Shown: piece by piece, positions 35,936 to 47,457 of the stretch
Layout of the letters: every line of letters starts with the position of its first letter
How positions within the stretch are numbered: the stretch's first letter is position 1
Source: Hyphomicrobiales bacterium
GTDB lineage: Bacteria > Pseudomonadota > Alphaproteobacteria > Rhizobiales > Rhizobiaceae
DNA: 64,000 nucleotides
Assembly: GCA_900465675.1 (NCBI GenBank)
Contig: UBJR01000005.1
Location: 62,001-126,000, forward strand
Direction of reading: 5' to 3'
Notes under the pieces: generated by a model
Seen by the model: only the letters and a program-made list of their open reading frames with translations
Told to the model about the DNA's origin: nothing
Database searches by the model: none
Position numbers and translations under genes: made by a program

Positions 35936-37267
35936 ATGAGCAAGCTGCTGCTCAGCTACTATGGCGATGACTTCACCGGCTCGACCGATGTGATGGAGGC
36001 GCTCGCTTCCAACGGCGTGAAGACCGCTCTGTTCCTCGGCATTCCCAGCGCCGAAACGCTTGCCAAGTTCGCGGATTGCCAGGCGATCGGCATTGCCGGT
36101 ACCAGCCGCAGTCAGACACCGGAATGGATGACGGCAAACCTGTCGCCTGCTTTTGCCTGGCTGAAAGCGCTCGACGCCGCGGTCTGCCACTACAAGGTCT
36201 GCTCGACCTTCGATTCCAGCCCTGCGATCGGCAATATCGGCAAAGCGATCGAGATCGGCCGCGAGGTTTTCGCGCAGGATTGCGTGCCCGTGATCGTCGG
36301 CGCGCCGCAGCTGAAGCGCTACACCGCCTTCGGCAATCTCTTCGCCGCCTATCAGGGCACGGTCTACCGCATCGACCGTCACCCGGTCATGAGCCGCCAT
36401 CCGGTGACGCCGATGGCCGAGGCTGACCTGACCGTACATCTTGCCGCCCAGACCAGCCTGCCGATCCGCCTTGCCGATCTGGCGATGACGGCGGCCGATG
36501 CCTCAGCGGGTATCGATACACTGCTTGCCGGGAAGCCCGGCATCCTGCTCGTCGATGTCGATGGTCCGGCGTCGCAGGCGATTGCGGGCGAACAGGTCTG
36601 GCGCCTGCGCGGCAATGGCGGCCTGTTCGTTGCAGGCTCCTCCGGCATTCAATATGCGCTGCTGCATGCCTGGCAGCACGAGGGGCTAACCTCCGGCAAG
36701 GTTGAGTTCGCGCTACCCGGCGCGGTGGAGCGCCTTGCCGTTGTCTCCGGCAGCGTCTCGCCGACGACGGAGCGGCAGATCCGCACCGCGGCCGAGAGTG
36801 GCTTCGATACCATTCCCGTCGATCCGCTGGCGCTGGTCGGCGAAAGCGGCGACGCCGCAATCGACGGCGCCGTCACCGCAGGTCTTTCAGCCTTGAAATC
36901 CGGCCGCAGTGTCATCCTGCACACGGCGCTCGGCCCCTCCGCAGACCGCGGCACGGAGATCGACCGCATTCCAGAAGCGCGCCACCAGCTCGGCATCCGC
37001 CTCGGTGTCATCCTGCGGCGGCTGGTCGAAGCGGAGAAGCTGCCCCGCGCCGTCATCGCCGGTGGCGATACGTCCAGTCATGCATTGAGCGAGCTGCGCG
37101 TCGAGGCGCTGACAACGTTGCTGCCTCTGCCTCAGACGCCGGGCTCGCCGCTTTGCACCGCCCACGGTTCATACGCGCCGACGAACGGACTGCAGATCGC
37201 GCTGAAGGGCGGTCAGGTCGGATCCGACGGCTATTTCGCGCAAATACGCGATGGACGTCGATCCTGA
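35936..37267 (+). CDS. oiaK: 3-oxo-isoapionate kinase (DUF1537 four-carbon acid sugar kinase family)
   Basis: A 443-residue DUF1537 kinase. The N-terminal sugar-binding domain opens with LLSYYGDDFTGSTD, and the C-terminal nucleotide domain contains VVSGSVSPTTERQI and VIAGGDTSSHAL. Members phosphorylate acid sugars at the 4-position. It starts 5 bases after oiaX, using the ATG at 35936 rather than the upstream in-frame GTG that overlaps oiaX. Position between an RLP and an oxidoisomerase matches the apionate pathway. Confidence 0.78.
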   Translation: MSKLLLSYYGDDFTGSTDVMEALASNGVKTALFLGIPSAETLAKFADCQAIGIAGTSRSQTPEWMTANLSPAFAWLKALDAAVCHYKVCSTFDSSPAIGNIGKAIEIGREVFAQDCVPVIVGAPQLKRYTAFGNLFAAYQGTVYRIDRHPVMSRHPVTPMAEADLTVHLAAQTSLPIRLADLAMTAADASAGIDTLLAGKPGILLVDVDGPASQAIAGEQVWRLRGNGGLFVAGSSGIQYALLHAWQHEGLTSGKVEFALPGAVERLAVVSGSVSPTTERQIRTAAESGFDTIPVDPLALVGESGDAAIDGAVTAGLSALKSGRSVILHTALGPSADRGTEIDRIPEARHQLGIRLGVILRRLVEAEKLPRAVIAGGDTSSHALSELRVEALTTLLPLPQTPGSPLCTAHGSYAPTNGLQIALKGGQVGSDGYFAQIRDGRRS

Positions 37268-37304
37268 CGGATCAAATTGTTGATAGCAACTGATGTAGTG
37301 ATTG

Positions 37305-37320
37305 ACTCATCATACCAGTT
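37305..37320. promoter_or_regulatory. Candidate GntR operator, site 2 (upstream of apnO)
   Basis: ACTCATCATACCAGTT, 15 of 16 bases identical to site 1. It is followed by GCGATACC, so the reverse strand has two GGTAT half sites 12 bases apart. It lies 38 bases before apnO, which suggests a second promoter within the cluster. Confidence 0.6.
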
Positions 37321-37357
37321 GCGATACCTGATTGAAAAAATCGAAAGGCGAGGAAAC

Positions 37358-38185
37358 ATGACTGCAATTGCCCTCTTCGGCGCTGGTGGCAAAATGGGCT
37401 ACCGGCTTGCCAAAAACCTCAAAGGCTCGCGCTTCGATGTCCGTCATGTCGAGGTCAGCGATGCCGGCAAGGCGCGCCTCAAGAACGATCTCGGCATCGA
37501 TTGCGTCGGTGCGGATGAAGGTCTTGCCGGTGCTGACGTCGTCATTCTCGCTGTTCCCGATACGGCGATCGGCAAGGTCGCAACCGGTATCGTCGGCAAG
37601 CTGAAGCCGGGCACGATGGTCGTCGCGCTCGACGCCGCTGCACCCTTCGCCGGACATCTGCCTGAGCGCGCCGATCTCACCTATTTCGTAACGCACCCCT
37701 GCCATCCGCCGATCTTCAACGACGAGACCGACATGCAGGCGAAGAAGGATCACTTCGGCGGCCTCTTCGCCAAGCAGCATATCGTCTCTGCTCTGATGCA
37801 GGGTCCGGAAGCCGCCTACGATCTCGGCGAAGAAATCGCCAAGGTTATCTGGGCGCCGGTCATGCGCTCGCACCGCGTCACCGTCGATCAGATGGCGATG
37901 CTGGAGCCGGGTCTGTCTGAAACCGTTTGCGCCTCGCTGCTCGTCGTCATGCGCCAGGCCATGGACGAATGCGTTGCCCGCGGCGTGCCTGCGGAAGCCG
38001 CCCGCGACTTCCTGCTCGGCCATATGAACGTGCTCGGCGCCGTCATCTTCAAGGAAGTCGACGGCGTGTTCTCGGATGCCTGCAACAAGGCGATCGAGTT
38101 CGGCATCCCCGCGCTGATGCGCGACGACTGGAAGAAGGTCTTCGAACCTCAGGAGATCGCCGAAAGCATCCGGCGCATCACCTGA
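37358..38185 (+). CDS. apnO: D-apionate oxidoisomerase
   Basis: A 275-residue NAD(P)-binding protein of the phosphogluconate-dehydrogenase-like group, with the Rossmann loop GAGGKMG at residues 8-14 and an all-alpha C-terminal half. In the D-apiose pathway ApnO oxidises D-apionate with hydroxymethyl migration to give 3-oxo-isoapionate. ATG at 37358 has AGGCGAGGAA before it; a longer in-frame start lies upstream of the operator-like site and is rejected. The identity rests on its position with apsD, apnL, oiaK and the RLP. Confidence 0.76.
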   Translation: MTAIALFGAGGKMGYRLAKNLKGSRFDVRHVEVSDAGKARLKNDLGIDCVGADEGLAGADVVILAVPDTAIGKVATGIVGKLKPGTMVVALDAAAPFAGHLPERADLTYFVTHPCHPPIFNDETDMQAKKDHFGGLFAKQHIVSALMQGPEAAYDLGEEIAKVIWAPVMRSHRVTVDQMAMLEPGLSETVCASLLVVMRQAMDECVARGVPAEAARDFLLGHMNVLGAVIFKEVDGVFSDACNKAIEFGIPALMRDDWKKVFEPQEIAESIRRIT

Positions 38186-38259
38186 CAATGCCGCGGCGGG
38201 GTTTACGCCCTGCCGCATCGCCGGCCCGGTGGGGAGTCCAAGAGACGGTCCGGCAATGA

Positions 38260-39267
<1,008 letters not shown>

Positions 39268-39282
39268 CCGGCATAAAACACA

Positions 39283-39316
39283 CCGCAGAGGGTCCGGGAA
39301 ACCGCGCCCTCTGCGG
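39283..39316 (+). terminator. Hairpin after the apiose-binding-protein gene
   Basis: CCGCAGAGGG paired with CCCTCTGCGG, a perfect 10-base stem with a 14-base loop, 15 bases after the binding-protein stop. No U-tract. It probably protects the abundant binding-protein mRNA and limits read-through to the rest of the operon, as in the ery importer. Confidence 0.6.
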
Positions 39317-39345
39317 CCTATTTCACGAAATTCGAGGTTCACAGC

Positions 39346-39986
39346 ATGTTGAGGATCAGGGGCGCCCTGATCGCCGCTCTCGTGGCGGCGGCATTGCCAG
39401 GCTGCAAGATCATCAAGACGCCGACTGCCGAGGAAAAGGCAGCGGCGGCCGCAAAGACCGCATTCGATCCGAATGCCAAGGTCGAGGCCATCTGGCAGTC
39501 GCAGGCTGTTCCCTATTATCAAAAGCGCGCCGGCGAATTGAAGGACGTCGTGGCCGCTGTTGCCGCGGGGCCCGATCAGGCAGGTGAGAAATACGGCAAT
39601 CCGAGAAAGCAGGCGAGCGCGCCCTGGACCTATGCGGTGAAATTCACCGGCAAGGTCGTGGCTGCGGACACGCAATCGCGCGCCGCAACGCTCGACGTCG
39701 ATGCCGATGGCGACGGCAAGGCGGATGCCAAGGTACAGATCGGCCCGGCCCTGCGCGGCACGGCGCTGCGCGACACGCTCGACTTCGTCAATTTCAACGA
39801 ATTCAAGAACCAGATCGAATGGGCCCAGTTCGGCAAGGCCTTCAACGAGAAGGCCAACACCGCTTTCCTGTCGGCCGTGCCGCGTGACGGTATAACCGGC
39901 AAGACGGTCACAGTCGTGGGCGCCTTCCCGCTGCCATCGGGGAGCGATCTGCCGCTGGTCACCCCTTCTGAGCTGACGGTGGCGCC

Positions 39987-39990
<4 letters not shown>
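39346..39990 (+). CDS. DUF2291 lipoprotein of the apiose importer operon
   Basis: A 214-residue DUF2291 protein with a lipoprotein signal peptide: lipobox LPGC with the lipidated cysteine at residue 20. The conserved block VQIGPALRGTALRD then FNEFKNQIEW and VVGAF...VTP aligns with the ery DUF2291 protein at 23006. Its stop overlaps the ATPase start by 4 bases (ATGA), exactly as in the ery operon. Function unknown; likely a periplasmic accessory of CUT2 importers. Confidence 0.82.
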
Positions 39991-41533
<1,543 letters not shown>

Positions 41534-41537
<4 letters not shown>

Positions 41538-42598
41538 CGGCGGCTACCACGACTACCACAGCGCCGAAGAGCGCCAACGGCTCCGCACTTCTGACGCTGA
41601 TGAAGCTCAGAACCTTCATCGCGCTGTTTGCCGTCATCATCTTCTTTGCGATCTTCGCGCCGAACTTCACCTCGACGGCGAACATGATCCTGATGTCGAA
41701 GCATGTGGCGCTCAACGCCTTTCTCGCCATGGGCATGACCTTCGTCATCATCACCGGCGGCATCGACCTCTCGGTCGGCTCGATCGTCGGCCTCTGCGGC
41801 ATGGTCGCCGGTGGCCTGATCCTCTACGGGATCGAACTGCCGATCGGCTATACGATCTTCTTCAATCTCTTCGAGATCGTGCTGATCACGCTTGCCGTCG
41901 GCCTCGCCATCGGCCTGATCAACGGGCTGCTGATCACCAAGCTCAACGTCGCGCCCTTCATCGCGACGCTCGGCACGCTCTATATCGCCCGCGGCCTGGC
42001 GCTGCTCTCCTCCGACGGCCAGACCTTCCCGAACCTCGTCGGCCGCCCGGAATACGCGACGACCGGCTTCGACTTCTTCGGTGCCGGCCGCATCCTCGGC
42101 CTGCCGGTGTCGATCTGGATCCTGATCGTGCTGGCGCTCGTTGCCGCCTATGTGGCGCGCTCCACGCCGATCGGCCGCCACATCTTCGCCGTCGGCGGCA
42201 ATGAGCGGGCGGCGCGCATGTCCGGCATCCGGGTCGATCTAGTCAAGATCTTCGTCTACATGTTCTCCGGTCTGTGCGCCGCGATCGTCGGGGTCGTCAT
42301 CTCCTCCGAACTGATGGCAGCGCATCCGGCAACCGGCGAAAGCTTCGAACTGAACGCGATTGCGGCAGCCGTTCTCGGCGGCACCTCGATGTCGGGCGGC
42401 CGCGGCACGATCGGCGGCACGATCATCGGCGCGTTCGTCATCGGCATTCTGTCGGACGGACTGGTGATGATGGGCGTATCGTCCTTCTGGCAAATGGTCA
42501 TCAAGGGCCTCGTCATCATCATCGCCGTCGTCGTCGACCAGGCACAGCGCCGCCTGCAGCAGCGCGTTACCCTCATGCAGATGGCAAAGGCAGGTTGA
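41534..42598 (+). CDS. ABC importer permease for D-apiose (CUT2/RbsC type)
   Basis: A 354-residue RbsC-type permease with about ten membrane segments, the ITGGIDLSVGSIVGLCG region and GGTSMSGGRGTIGGTIIGA near the C-terminus. It starts within the ATPase stop and ends 1 base before apsD, so importer and first catabolic enzyme are on one message. Confidence 0.87.
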
Positions 42599-42599
42599 A

Positions 42600-43634
42600 A
42601 TGACGGAATTGAAAGGTGCTCTGATCGGTTGCGGCTTCTTCGCGGTCAACCAGATGCATGCCTGGCGCGACGTCGAGGGCGCTGAGATCGTGGCGATCTG
42701 CGACCGCGATCCGGCCCGCCTGAAGGCTGTCGGCGACCAGTTCGGCATCGAACGGCGCTACGCGGATGCGGCCGAACTCTTCGCTGCTGGCGGCTTCGAT
42801 TTCGTCGATATCGCAACGACCGTTCCGAGCCACCGACCGCTGGTCGAGATGGCGGCCAGGCATAAGGTTCCGGTCATCTGCCAGAAGCCATTCGCGCTGT
42901 CGCTGGCGGATGCCAAGGCAATGGTGACGGCCTGCCGCGAGGCCGGCATTCCGCTGATGGTGCATGAGAATTTCCGCTGGCAGACGCCGATCCAGGCGGT
43001 GCGCCGGCTGCTCGACGCCAAGGCGATCGGCACGCCCTTCTGGGGCCGCTTCTCCTTCCGCTCGGGCTACGACGTCTTCTCGGGCCAGCCCTATCTGGCC
43101 GAAGGCGAGCGTTTCATCATCGAAGATCTCGGCATCCACACGCTCGATATCGCCCGCTTCATTCTCGGCGACGTCAAGACGCTGACGGCGCGCACCAAGC
43201 GGGTCAACCCTGACATCAAGGGCGAGGACGTCGCGACGATCCTGCTCGATCACGAAAGTGGCGCGACCTCGGTCGTCGATGTCAGCTATGCAACGAAGCT
43301 CGGTACCGAGAATTTCCCGGAGACCCTGATCGAACTCGACGGCACCGATGGCACCATCCGCCTGTCATCCGGGTACCGCCTCGAAGTCACCAACGCGGCT
43401 GGCACCGTCGTCTCCGATGCTTCGCCGCAGCTGCTCTCCTGGGCGTCGCGCCCTTGGCACAATATCCAGGAAAGCGTCTATGCGATCCAGGAACACTGGG
43501 TCGAGCGTCTCAGGAACGGCGGCGAGCCCGCCACCTCCGGCGCCGATAACCTGAAGACTTTCGCGCTTGTCGAAGCGGCCTATGAAAGTGCGGCCTCCGG
43601 CAAGACTGTCGATATCGAGGCGATGCTCGGATGA
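42600..43634 (+). CDS. apsD: D-apiose dehydrogenase (Gfo/Idh/MocA family)
   Basis: A 344-residue Gfo/Idh/MocA oxidoreductase with the NAD-binding IGCGFFA near residue 9 and the family catalytic lysine in CQKPFA (K96). The C-terminal beta-sheet domain includes RFIIEDLGIHTLDIAR. ApsD oxidises D-apiose to D-apionolactone. The stop overlaps the lactonase start (ATGA at 43631-43634), linking the first two enzymatic steps. Confidence 0.78.
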   Translation: MTELKGALIGCGFFAVNQMHAWRDVEGAEIVAICDRDPARLKAVGDQFGIERRYADAAELFAAGGFDFVDIATTVPSHRPLVEMAARHKVPVICQKPFALSLADAKAMVTACREAGIPLMVHENFRWQTPIQAVRRLLDAKAIGTPFWGRFSFRSGYDVFSGQPYLAEGERFIIEDLGIHTLDIARFILGDVKTLTARTKRVNPDIKGEDVATILLDHESGATSVVDVSYATKLGTENFPETLIELDGTDGTIRLSSGYRLEVTNAAGTVVSDASPQLLSWASRPWHNIQESVYAIQEHWVERLRNGGEPATSGADNLKTFALVEAAYESAASGKTVDIEAMLG

Positions 43635-45487
43635 CATCGGAAACCTTCGCCCTCTATGGTACGCACGAGGCCGAAGAGCAGCCGGTGACGCTTTCTGCCG
43701 GGCGGCTTTCCGCCGATCTCGCCAACGGCAATCTGCGAACGATCAGATACAATGGTATCGAGGTGCTGCGGGCCGTTTCCTATCTCGTGCGCGATCGCGA
43801 CTGGGGTACCTACAGCCCGCGCATCGACGATCTGACCGTAGAACAGGGCGATGGCCGCTTTGCCGTTCGGTATACCGCCCATTGCGTCGGCCCTGATGGA
43901 AGCACGCTCGCCATCGCCGTGCGAATTGCCGCCACGGAAACCGAACTGACATTCGAGGCCGATGCGCTTTCGGCGACCGGCTTCGAAACCAACCGTTGCG
44001 GCTTCTGCATCCTGCATCCGATCGTCGGCGTGGCCGGAGCTCCAGTCAGGGTCGAGGATGTCGATGGCCACGTGGCCGACACGGTCTTCCCCGACCTGAT
44101 CGATCCCTGGCAGCCCTTCAAGGATATGCGATCCATCACGCATGCCGTTGCCGAAGGCATCCTGGCAAAATGCCTGATGGAGGGCGACACGTTCGAAATG
44201 GAGGACCAGCGCAACTGGTCCGACGCTTCCTATAAGACCTACGTGCGCCCGCTGGCGCTTCCCTGGCCTTACAGGATCGGCGCCGGCGAACCGGTGCGCC
44301 AGCGCATCGTGCTGTCGATCGACGACCGCCGCAAGGGCTTTGCATCGGCGAAAACGGCGCAGCGTGTGGTCGAGATCAGGAAGGGCGACCGGTCAGGCAC
44401 GATGCCGCCGATCGGCATCGTCGTGACACCCGAGGAAGCGCGCGCCACATTGGCGGCGAAAGAGATGCTGGACGAGATCGCGCCGCAGCACCTGCTCTTT
44501 CATTTCGATCCGCTTGCCGGGCATGGACGCGCGGTGCTCGACGACTTCGCGGCAATCGCGAGAGGCCATCGGGGCTCGGCGACGATCGAAATCGCCTTGC
44601 CCTGCGTCAGGTCACCGGCGGAAGAAGCACGCGACATCGCGGCGCTGATGAAGGCGGCACATTTCTCACCCGACGCGATCGTCGTCTCCCCCTCCGTCGA
44701 TCGCCAATCGACGCCGCCGGGCAGCAAGTGGCCGGAATGCCCGCCGCTGGAAGAAGTCTATGCGGCGGCACGTGCCGCATTCGGCGAGGTGAGCCTCGGC
44801 GGCGGCATGCTCAGCTATTTCACCGAGCTCAACCGCAAACGCGTGCCGGCCTGGCACCTGGATTTCGTCACCCATTGCACCAACCCGATCGTGCATGCGG
44901 CGGACGACCTGAGCGTCATGCAGACGTTGGAGGCATTGCCTTTCATCACCCGCTCGGTGCGGGCGATCTATGGCAGCAAGCCGTACCGGATCGGCCCTTC
45001 CACCATTCCCATGCGCCAGAACCCCTATGGCAGCCGGACGATGGACAACCCAGGCCATGCCCGCATTCCGATGGCCAACAGCGATCCGCGCCAGAATGGC
45101 CGTTTCGCCGAAGCCTTCGCTTTTGCCTACGGGATTCAGGTGGCCGATGCTGGCCTGGAATGTCTGACGCTTTCGGCGCTGACGGGACCTTTCGGTCTGA
45201 TTGCCGGAGACGGCGAGCCGTCACCACCCGGTTCGCCGCGACCACTCTTCAACACGGTCAAAGCCTTGGCCGGCATGGCCGGCTACAGCTGGCGCGAATG
45301 CCGGTCGGCAGTGCCGTCAGATGTTCTGGCATTGCTGGTGCAGGACGCTAGCGTGCAGTCGCTGTGCCTCGTCAACATCACGTCGCGTGTTCAGGAAGCC
45401 GCTCTCGGAAGCTTCTATCCCGCAGGCGGTGGACAGGGTCTGATCAGACTTGCGCCCTATTCCGTGGAGCGCGTCGGCCTGCCCTGA
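43631..45487 (+). CDS. apnL: D-apionolactonase / D-apionate lactonase
   Basis: A 618-residue protein that I recognise mainly by context. It has a beta-rich N-terminal half (AGRLSADLANGNLRTIRYNG) and a C-terminal part with GGGMLSYFTELNRKRVP and VTHCTNPIVHAADD, which look like a glycoside-hydrolase-like barrel. In the oxidative D-apiose pathway ApnL hydrolyses the lactone made by ApsD to D-apionate, and it sits directly after apsD. Last gene of the plus-strand operon; its final 44 bases overlap a small antisense ORF. Confidence 0.74.
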   Translation: MTSETFALYGTHEAEEQPVTLSAGRLSADLANGNLRTIRYNGIEVLRAVSYLVRDRDWGTYSPRIDDLTVEQGDGRFAVRYTAHCVGPDGSTLAIAVRIAATETELTFEADALSATGFETNRCGFCILHPIVGVAGAPVRVEDVDGHVADTVFPDLIDPWQPFKDMRSITHAVAEGILAKCLMEGDTFEMEDQRNWSDASYKTYVRPLALPWPYRIGAGEPVRQRIVLSIDDRRKGFASAKTAQRVVEIRKGDRSGTMPPIGIVVTPEEARATLAAKEMLDEIAPQHLLFHFDPLAGHGRAVLDDFAAIARGHRGSATIEIALPCVRSPAEEARDIAALMKAAHFSPDAIVVSPSVDRQSTPPGSKWPECPPLEEVYAAARAAFGEVSLGGGMLSYFTELNRKRVPAWHLDFVTHCTNPIVHAADDLSVMQTLEALPFITRSVRAIYGSKPYRIGPSTIPMRQNPYGSRTMDNPGHARIPMANSDPRQNGRFAEAFAFAYGIQVADAGLECLTLSALTGPFGLIAGDGEPSPPGSPRPLFNTVKALAGMAGYSWRECRSAVPSDVLALLVQDASVQSLCLVNITSRVQEAALGSFYPAGGGQGLIRLAPYSVERVGLP

Positions 45488-45641
45488 TGGTACCCATTCG
45501 CGCATGCGACGGCATGCTGCGTTTGACGCGGATTTCTTCCTTGGCCATCTGCAGAAGATAGGCCAGGAGCTCTGAACCCTCGGCCCTGGTAAGTTTGATG
45601 GCGATGTCGAGATGGTCGGCAAGATGAGAATTGCGCATCAT
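45444..45641 (-). CDS. Small hypothetical protein
   Basis: A possible 65-residue protein (MMRNSHLADHLDIAIKLTRA onward) whose 3' end overlaps apnL on the opposite strand. Support is moderate: a GGGGA ribosome site lies 6 bases before the ATG, the middle (GSELLAYLLQMAKEEIR) has clear amphipathic-helix character, and the sequence outside the overlap is not a shadow of another gene. The last 20 residues are arginine-rich and may be read from antisense sequence. Function unknown. Confidence 0.45.
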   Translation of the reverse strand: MMRNSHLADHLDIAIKLTRAEGSELLAYLLQMAKEEIRVKRSMPSHARMGTIRAGRRAPRNRAQV

Positions 45642-45872
45642 GAATTTCCCCGCTCAGATACATATATCAATAATTGCTAATGAATCTTGCGCGGGCATTA
45701 CCAATGGCATCCAACAACCTAACGTGAGGAATTCATACTCGTAGCCATACGCCTTGTGAACCATCCCTAATAATAGGGATAGTTGACGGAAACGTACAGG
45801 ATTCGTTCTTTGGTTGTTCTCACGTGCATTAGATCTTTCTAATCTAAAGCAGCCTATACGAGATTTGTACGA
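45642..45872. other. Intergenic region with two inverted repeats
   Basis: No gene is seen. An 18-base inverted repeat ATCCCTA-N4-TAGGGAT at 45763-45780 lies about 122 bases before the small minus-strand ORF and could be an operator. A second repeat, TTAGAT-N7-ATCTAA at 45829-45847, lies just beyond the end of the minus-strand dehydrogenase gene. Confidence 0.5.
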
Positions 45873-46913
45873 TCACAGGACAATCTGTAGCTTCACATCA
45901 TCCGGGCGCGCTTCAACGGCGCGATCGAAAGCCTTGATCGAATCCTCGAAGGCAAAGGTCTCGGAAATCAGTGGCTTGAGATCGACACGCCCGGAACCGA
46001 GGAGCGCGATCGACCGCTCGTATTGATGCGCGTAGCGGAACACGGTCTCGATACGGATTTCCTTGGTCGAGGCAGTCGAGACGTCGAAACCAACCGGATT
46101 GACCGGCAGACCGACAGCGACGATGACGCCGCCCGGACGCGGCAGCTGCATGATCGTCTCCCATGCCTTCGGCGAACCGGAGCATTCGAAGATCACGTCG
46201 GCGCCCCATCCATCCGTCAGCCGCGATACCTCTTCGGCAAGGCTCTTCTCACGGATATTGACCGGAATGACGCCCTGATACTGGGCGGCGATATCGAGCT
46301 TCGGCTGCGCCAGATCGGCGACGATGGCACGCGAGCAGCCGCCGGCAAGGGCAGCGATCGCGACCATCGTGCCGATCGGACCGGCGCCGAGCACCACGGC
46401 GGTATCGCCAGGCGCAATCTTCGCCTTCGACGCCGCCTGCATGCCAACGGCAAAGGGCTCGACCATCGCGCCCTCGGCAAAGCTGACATTGTCAGGCAGC
46501 TTGAACGTGTAATTGGCGGGATGAACGACCTCGGCTGTCAGAACGCCATGAATGGGCGGTGTCGCCCAGAAGGTCACGGCCGGATCGACATTGTACATGC
46601 CGAGGCGGCTCGCCTTGGAATTCGGATCGGGAATGCCGGGCTCCATGCAGACGCGGTCGCCGATCTTCAGATGCGTGACGCCCTCGCCGACCTCGATCAC
46701 CGTTCCCGCTGCCTCGTGGCCGAGCACCATCGGCTCGTTGACGACGAAGGGGCCGATCTTGCCGTGGGTGTAATAATGCACATCCGAACCGCAGACGCCG
46801 ACCGTATGGATCTTGATCTTCACTTGGCCGGGGCCCGTATCCATCGGCAGATCGATGTCGCGAAGCGCGAGCTCATGCTGACGCTCCAGAACGAGAGCAC
46901 GGACTTTGGTCAT
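45873..46913 (-). CDS. Zinc-dependent polyol dehydrogenase, xylitol/sorbitol dehydrogenase type
   Basis: A 346-residue medium-chain dehydrogenase. Catalytic-zinc ligands are visible as C41 in GVCGSDVH and H66-E67 in GHEAAG; the NAD-binding loop is GAGPIG. The four-cysteine structural-zinc loop is absent, as in sorbitol/xylitol dehydrogenases ([18 protein letters not shown]). It probably oxidises xylitol, sorbitol or a similar polyol to a ketose. A single gene with a GGAAGGAAA ribosome site, divergent from kdp. Confidence 0.82.
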   Translation of the reverse strand: MTKVRALVLERQHELALRDIDLPMDTGPGQVKIKIHTVGVCGSDVHYYTHGKIGPFVVNEPMVLGHEAAGTVIEVGEGVTHLKIGDRVCMEPGIPDPNSKASRLGMYNVDPAVTFWATPPIHGVLTAEVVHPANYTFKLPDNVSFAEGAMVEPFAVGMQAASKAKIAPGDTAVVLGAGPIGTMVAIAALAGGCSRAIVADLAQPKLDIAAQYQGVIPVNIREKSLAEEVSRLTDGWGADVIFECSGSPKAWETIMQLPRPGGVIVAVGLPVNPVGFDVSTASTKEIRIETVFRYAHQYERSIALLGSGRVDLKPLISETFAFEDSIKAFDRAVEARPDDVKLQIVL

Positions 46914-47238
46914 GGCGGTTTCCTTCCCTGTGGCGCTTACGATTCAACTGCGCCGTTGGTCCAGACTATAGAACCGCCCGCAGGCGAAATTCAATCGCGG
47001 TATTTCAGCTTTTGCTCACAGCGCGACGAAATGCTCACCTTTTTGCATAAAGGCATTTATAAGATTTTTATATTGGCGCCACCTGGCGCGTCTCGAACCT
47101 TAATGCGCTTCGGCCGCATATTAATGCCCGAGAGATCAAACCGATTATCTCCACGCCAGAAAGCATAAAGGTGCCGATCCCAAGGGAACGGCGCCCTTGT
47201 CTTGTCTGACTCCAACAAGAACACCAGGAGTCAAGATC
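46914..47238. promoter_or_regulatory. Divergent promoter region of xylitol-type dehydrogenase and kdp
   Basis: The 325-base gap is AT-rich in its centre. It contains a KdpE-box-like direct repeat (47056-47072) and an inverted repeat TTAATGCG...CGCATATTAA (about 47099-47124) that may mark the kdp leader. No gene is seen. Confidence 0.6.
47056..47072 (+). promoter_or_regulatory. KdpE-box-like direct repeat TTTATA-N5-TTTATA
   Basis: Two TTTATA repeats with an 11-base period match the E. coli KdpE target (TTTATA-N5-TTTACA) except for one base. The site is 167 bases upstream of the first small kdp ORF and points toward kdp. Activation by KdpE from here is an inference. Confidence 0.6.
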
Positions 47239-47322
47239 ATGATGGATATCATTCTACTGGGCACCGCGATAGTCTTTTTCGGACTTTGCTTTGCCTATAC
47301 CCGCGCCTGCGACAGGCTCTGA
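47239..47322 (+). CDS. 27-residue membrane microprotein upstream of kdpF
   Basis: MMDIILLGTAIVFFGLCFAY then TRACDRL: one hydrophobic helix with a short basic tail. An AGGAG site lies 8 bases before the ATG, and the stop precedes the kdpF ribosome site by a few bases. Its size and topology resemble KdpF, the small subunit that stabilises KdpABC, so it may be a second KdpF-like stabiliser. Too short to identify by homology here. Confidence 0.6.
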   Translation: MMDIILLGTAIVFFGLCFAYTRACDRL

Positions 47323-47334
47323 AGGAGAGCGACG

Positions 47335-47424
47335 ATGACCCTCGATTATATCCTGAGCGGCGCCGTGACCGTTTTCCTCACCGTTTACCTCACCTACGCC
47401 CTCATCCGCCCCGAGCGCTTCTGA
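47335..47424 (+). CDS. kdpF: KdpF, small subunit of the K+-transporting ATPase
   Basis: A 29-residue single-span protein ending TYALIRPERF, the highly characteristic KdpF C-terminus. An AAGGAG site lies 7 bases before the ATG. It stabilises the KdpFABC complex in the inner membrane. It precedes kdpA by 33 bases. Confidence 0.9.
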   Translation: MTLDYILSGAVTVFLTVYLTYALIRPERF

Positions 47425-47457
47425 TAGCGCCGGCCGGATACCCGAAAGTTTCCTCCC

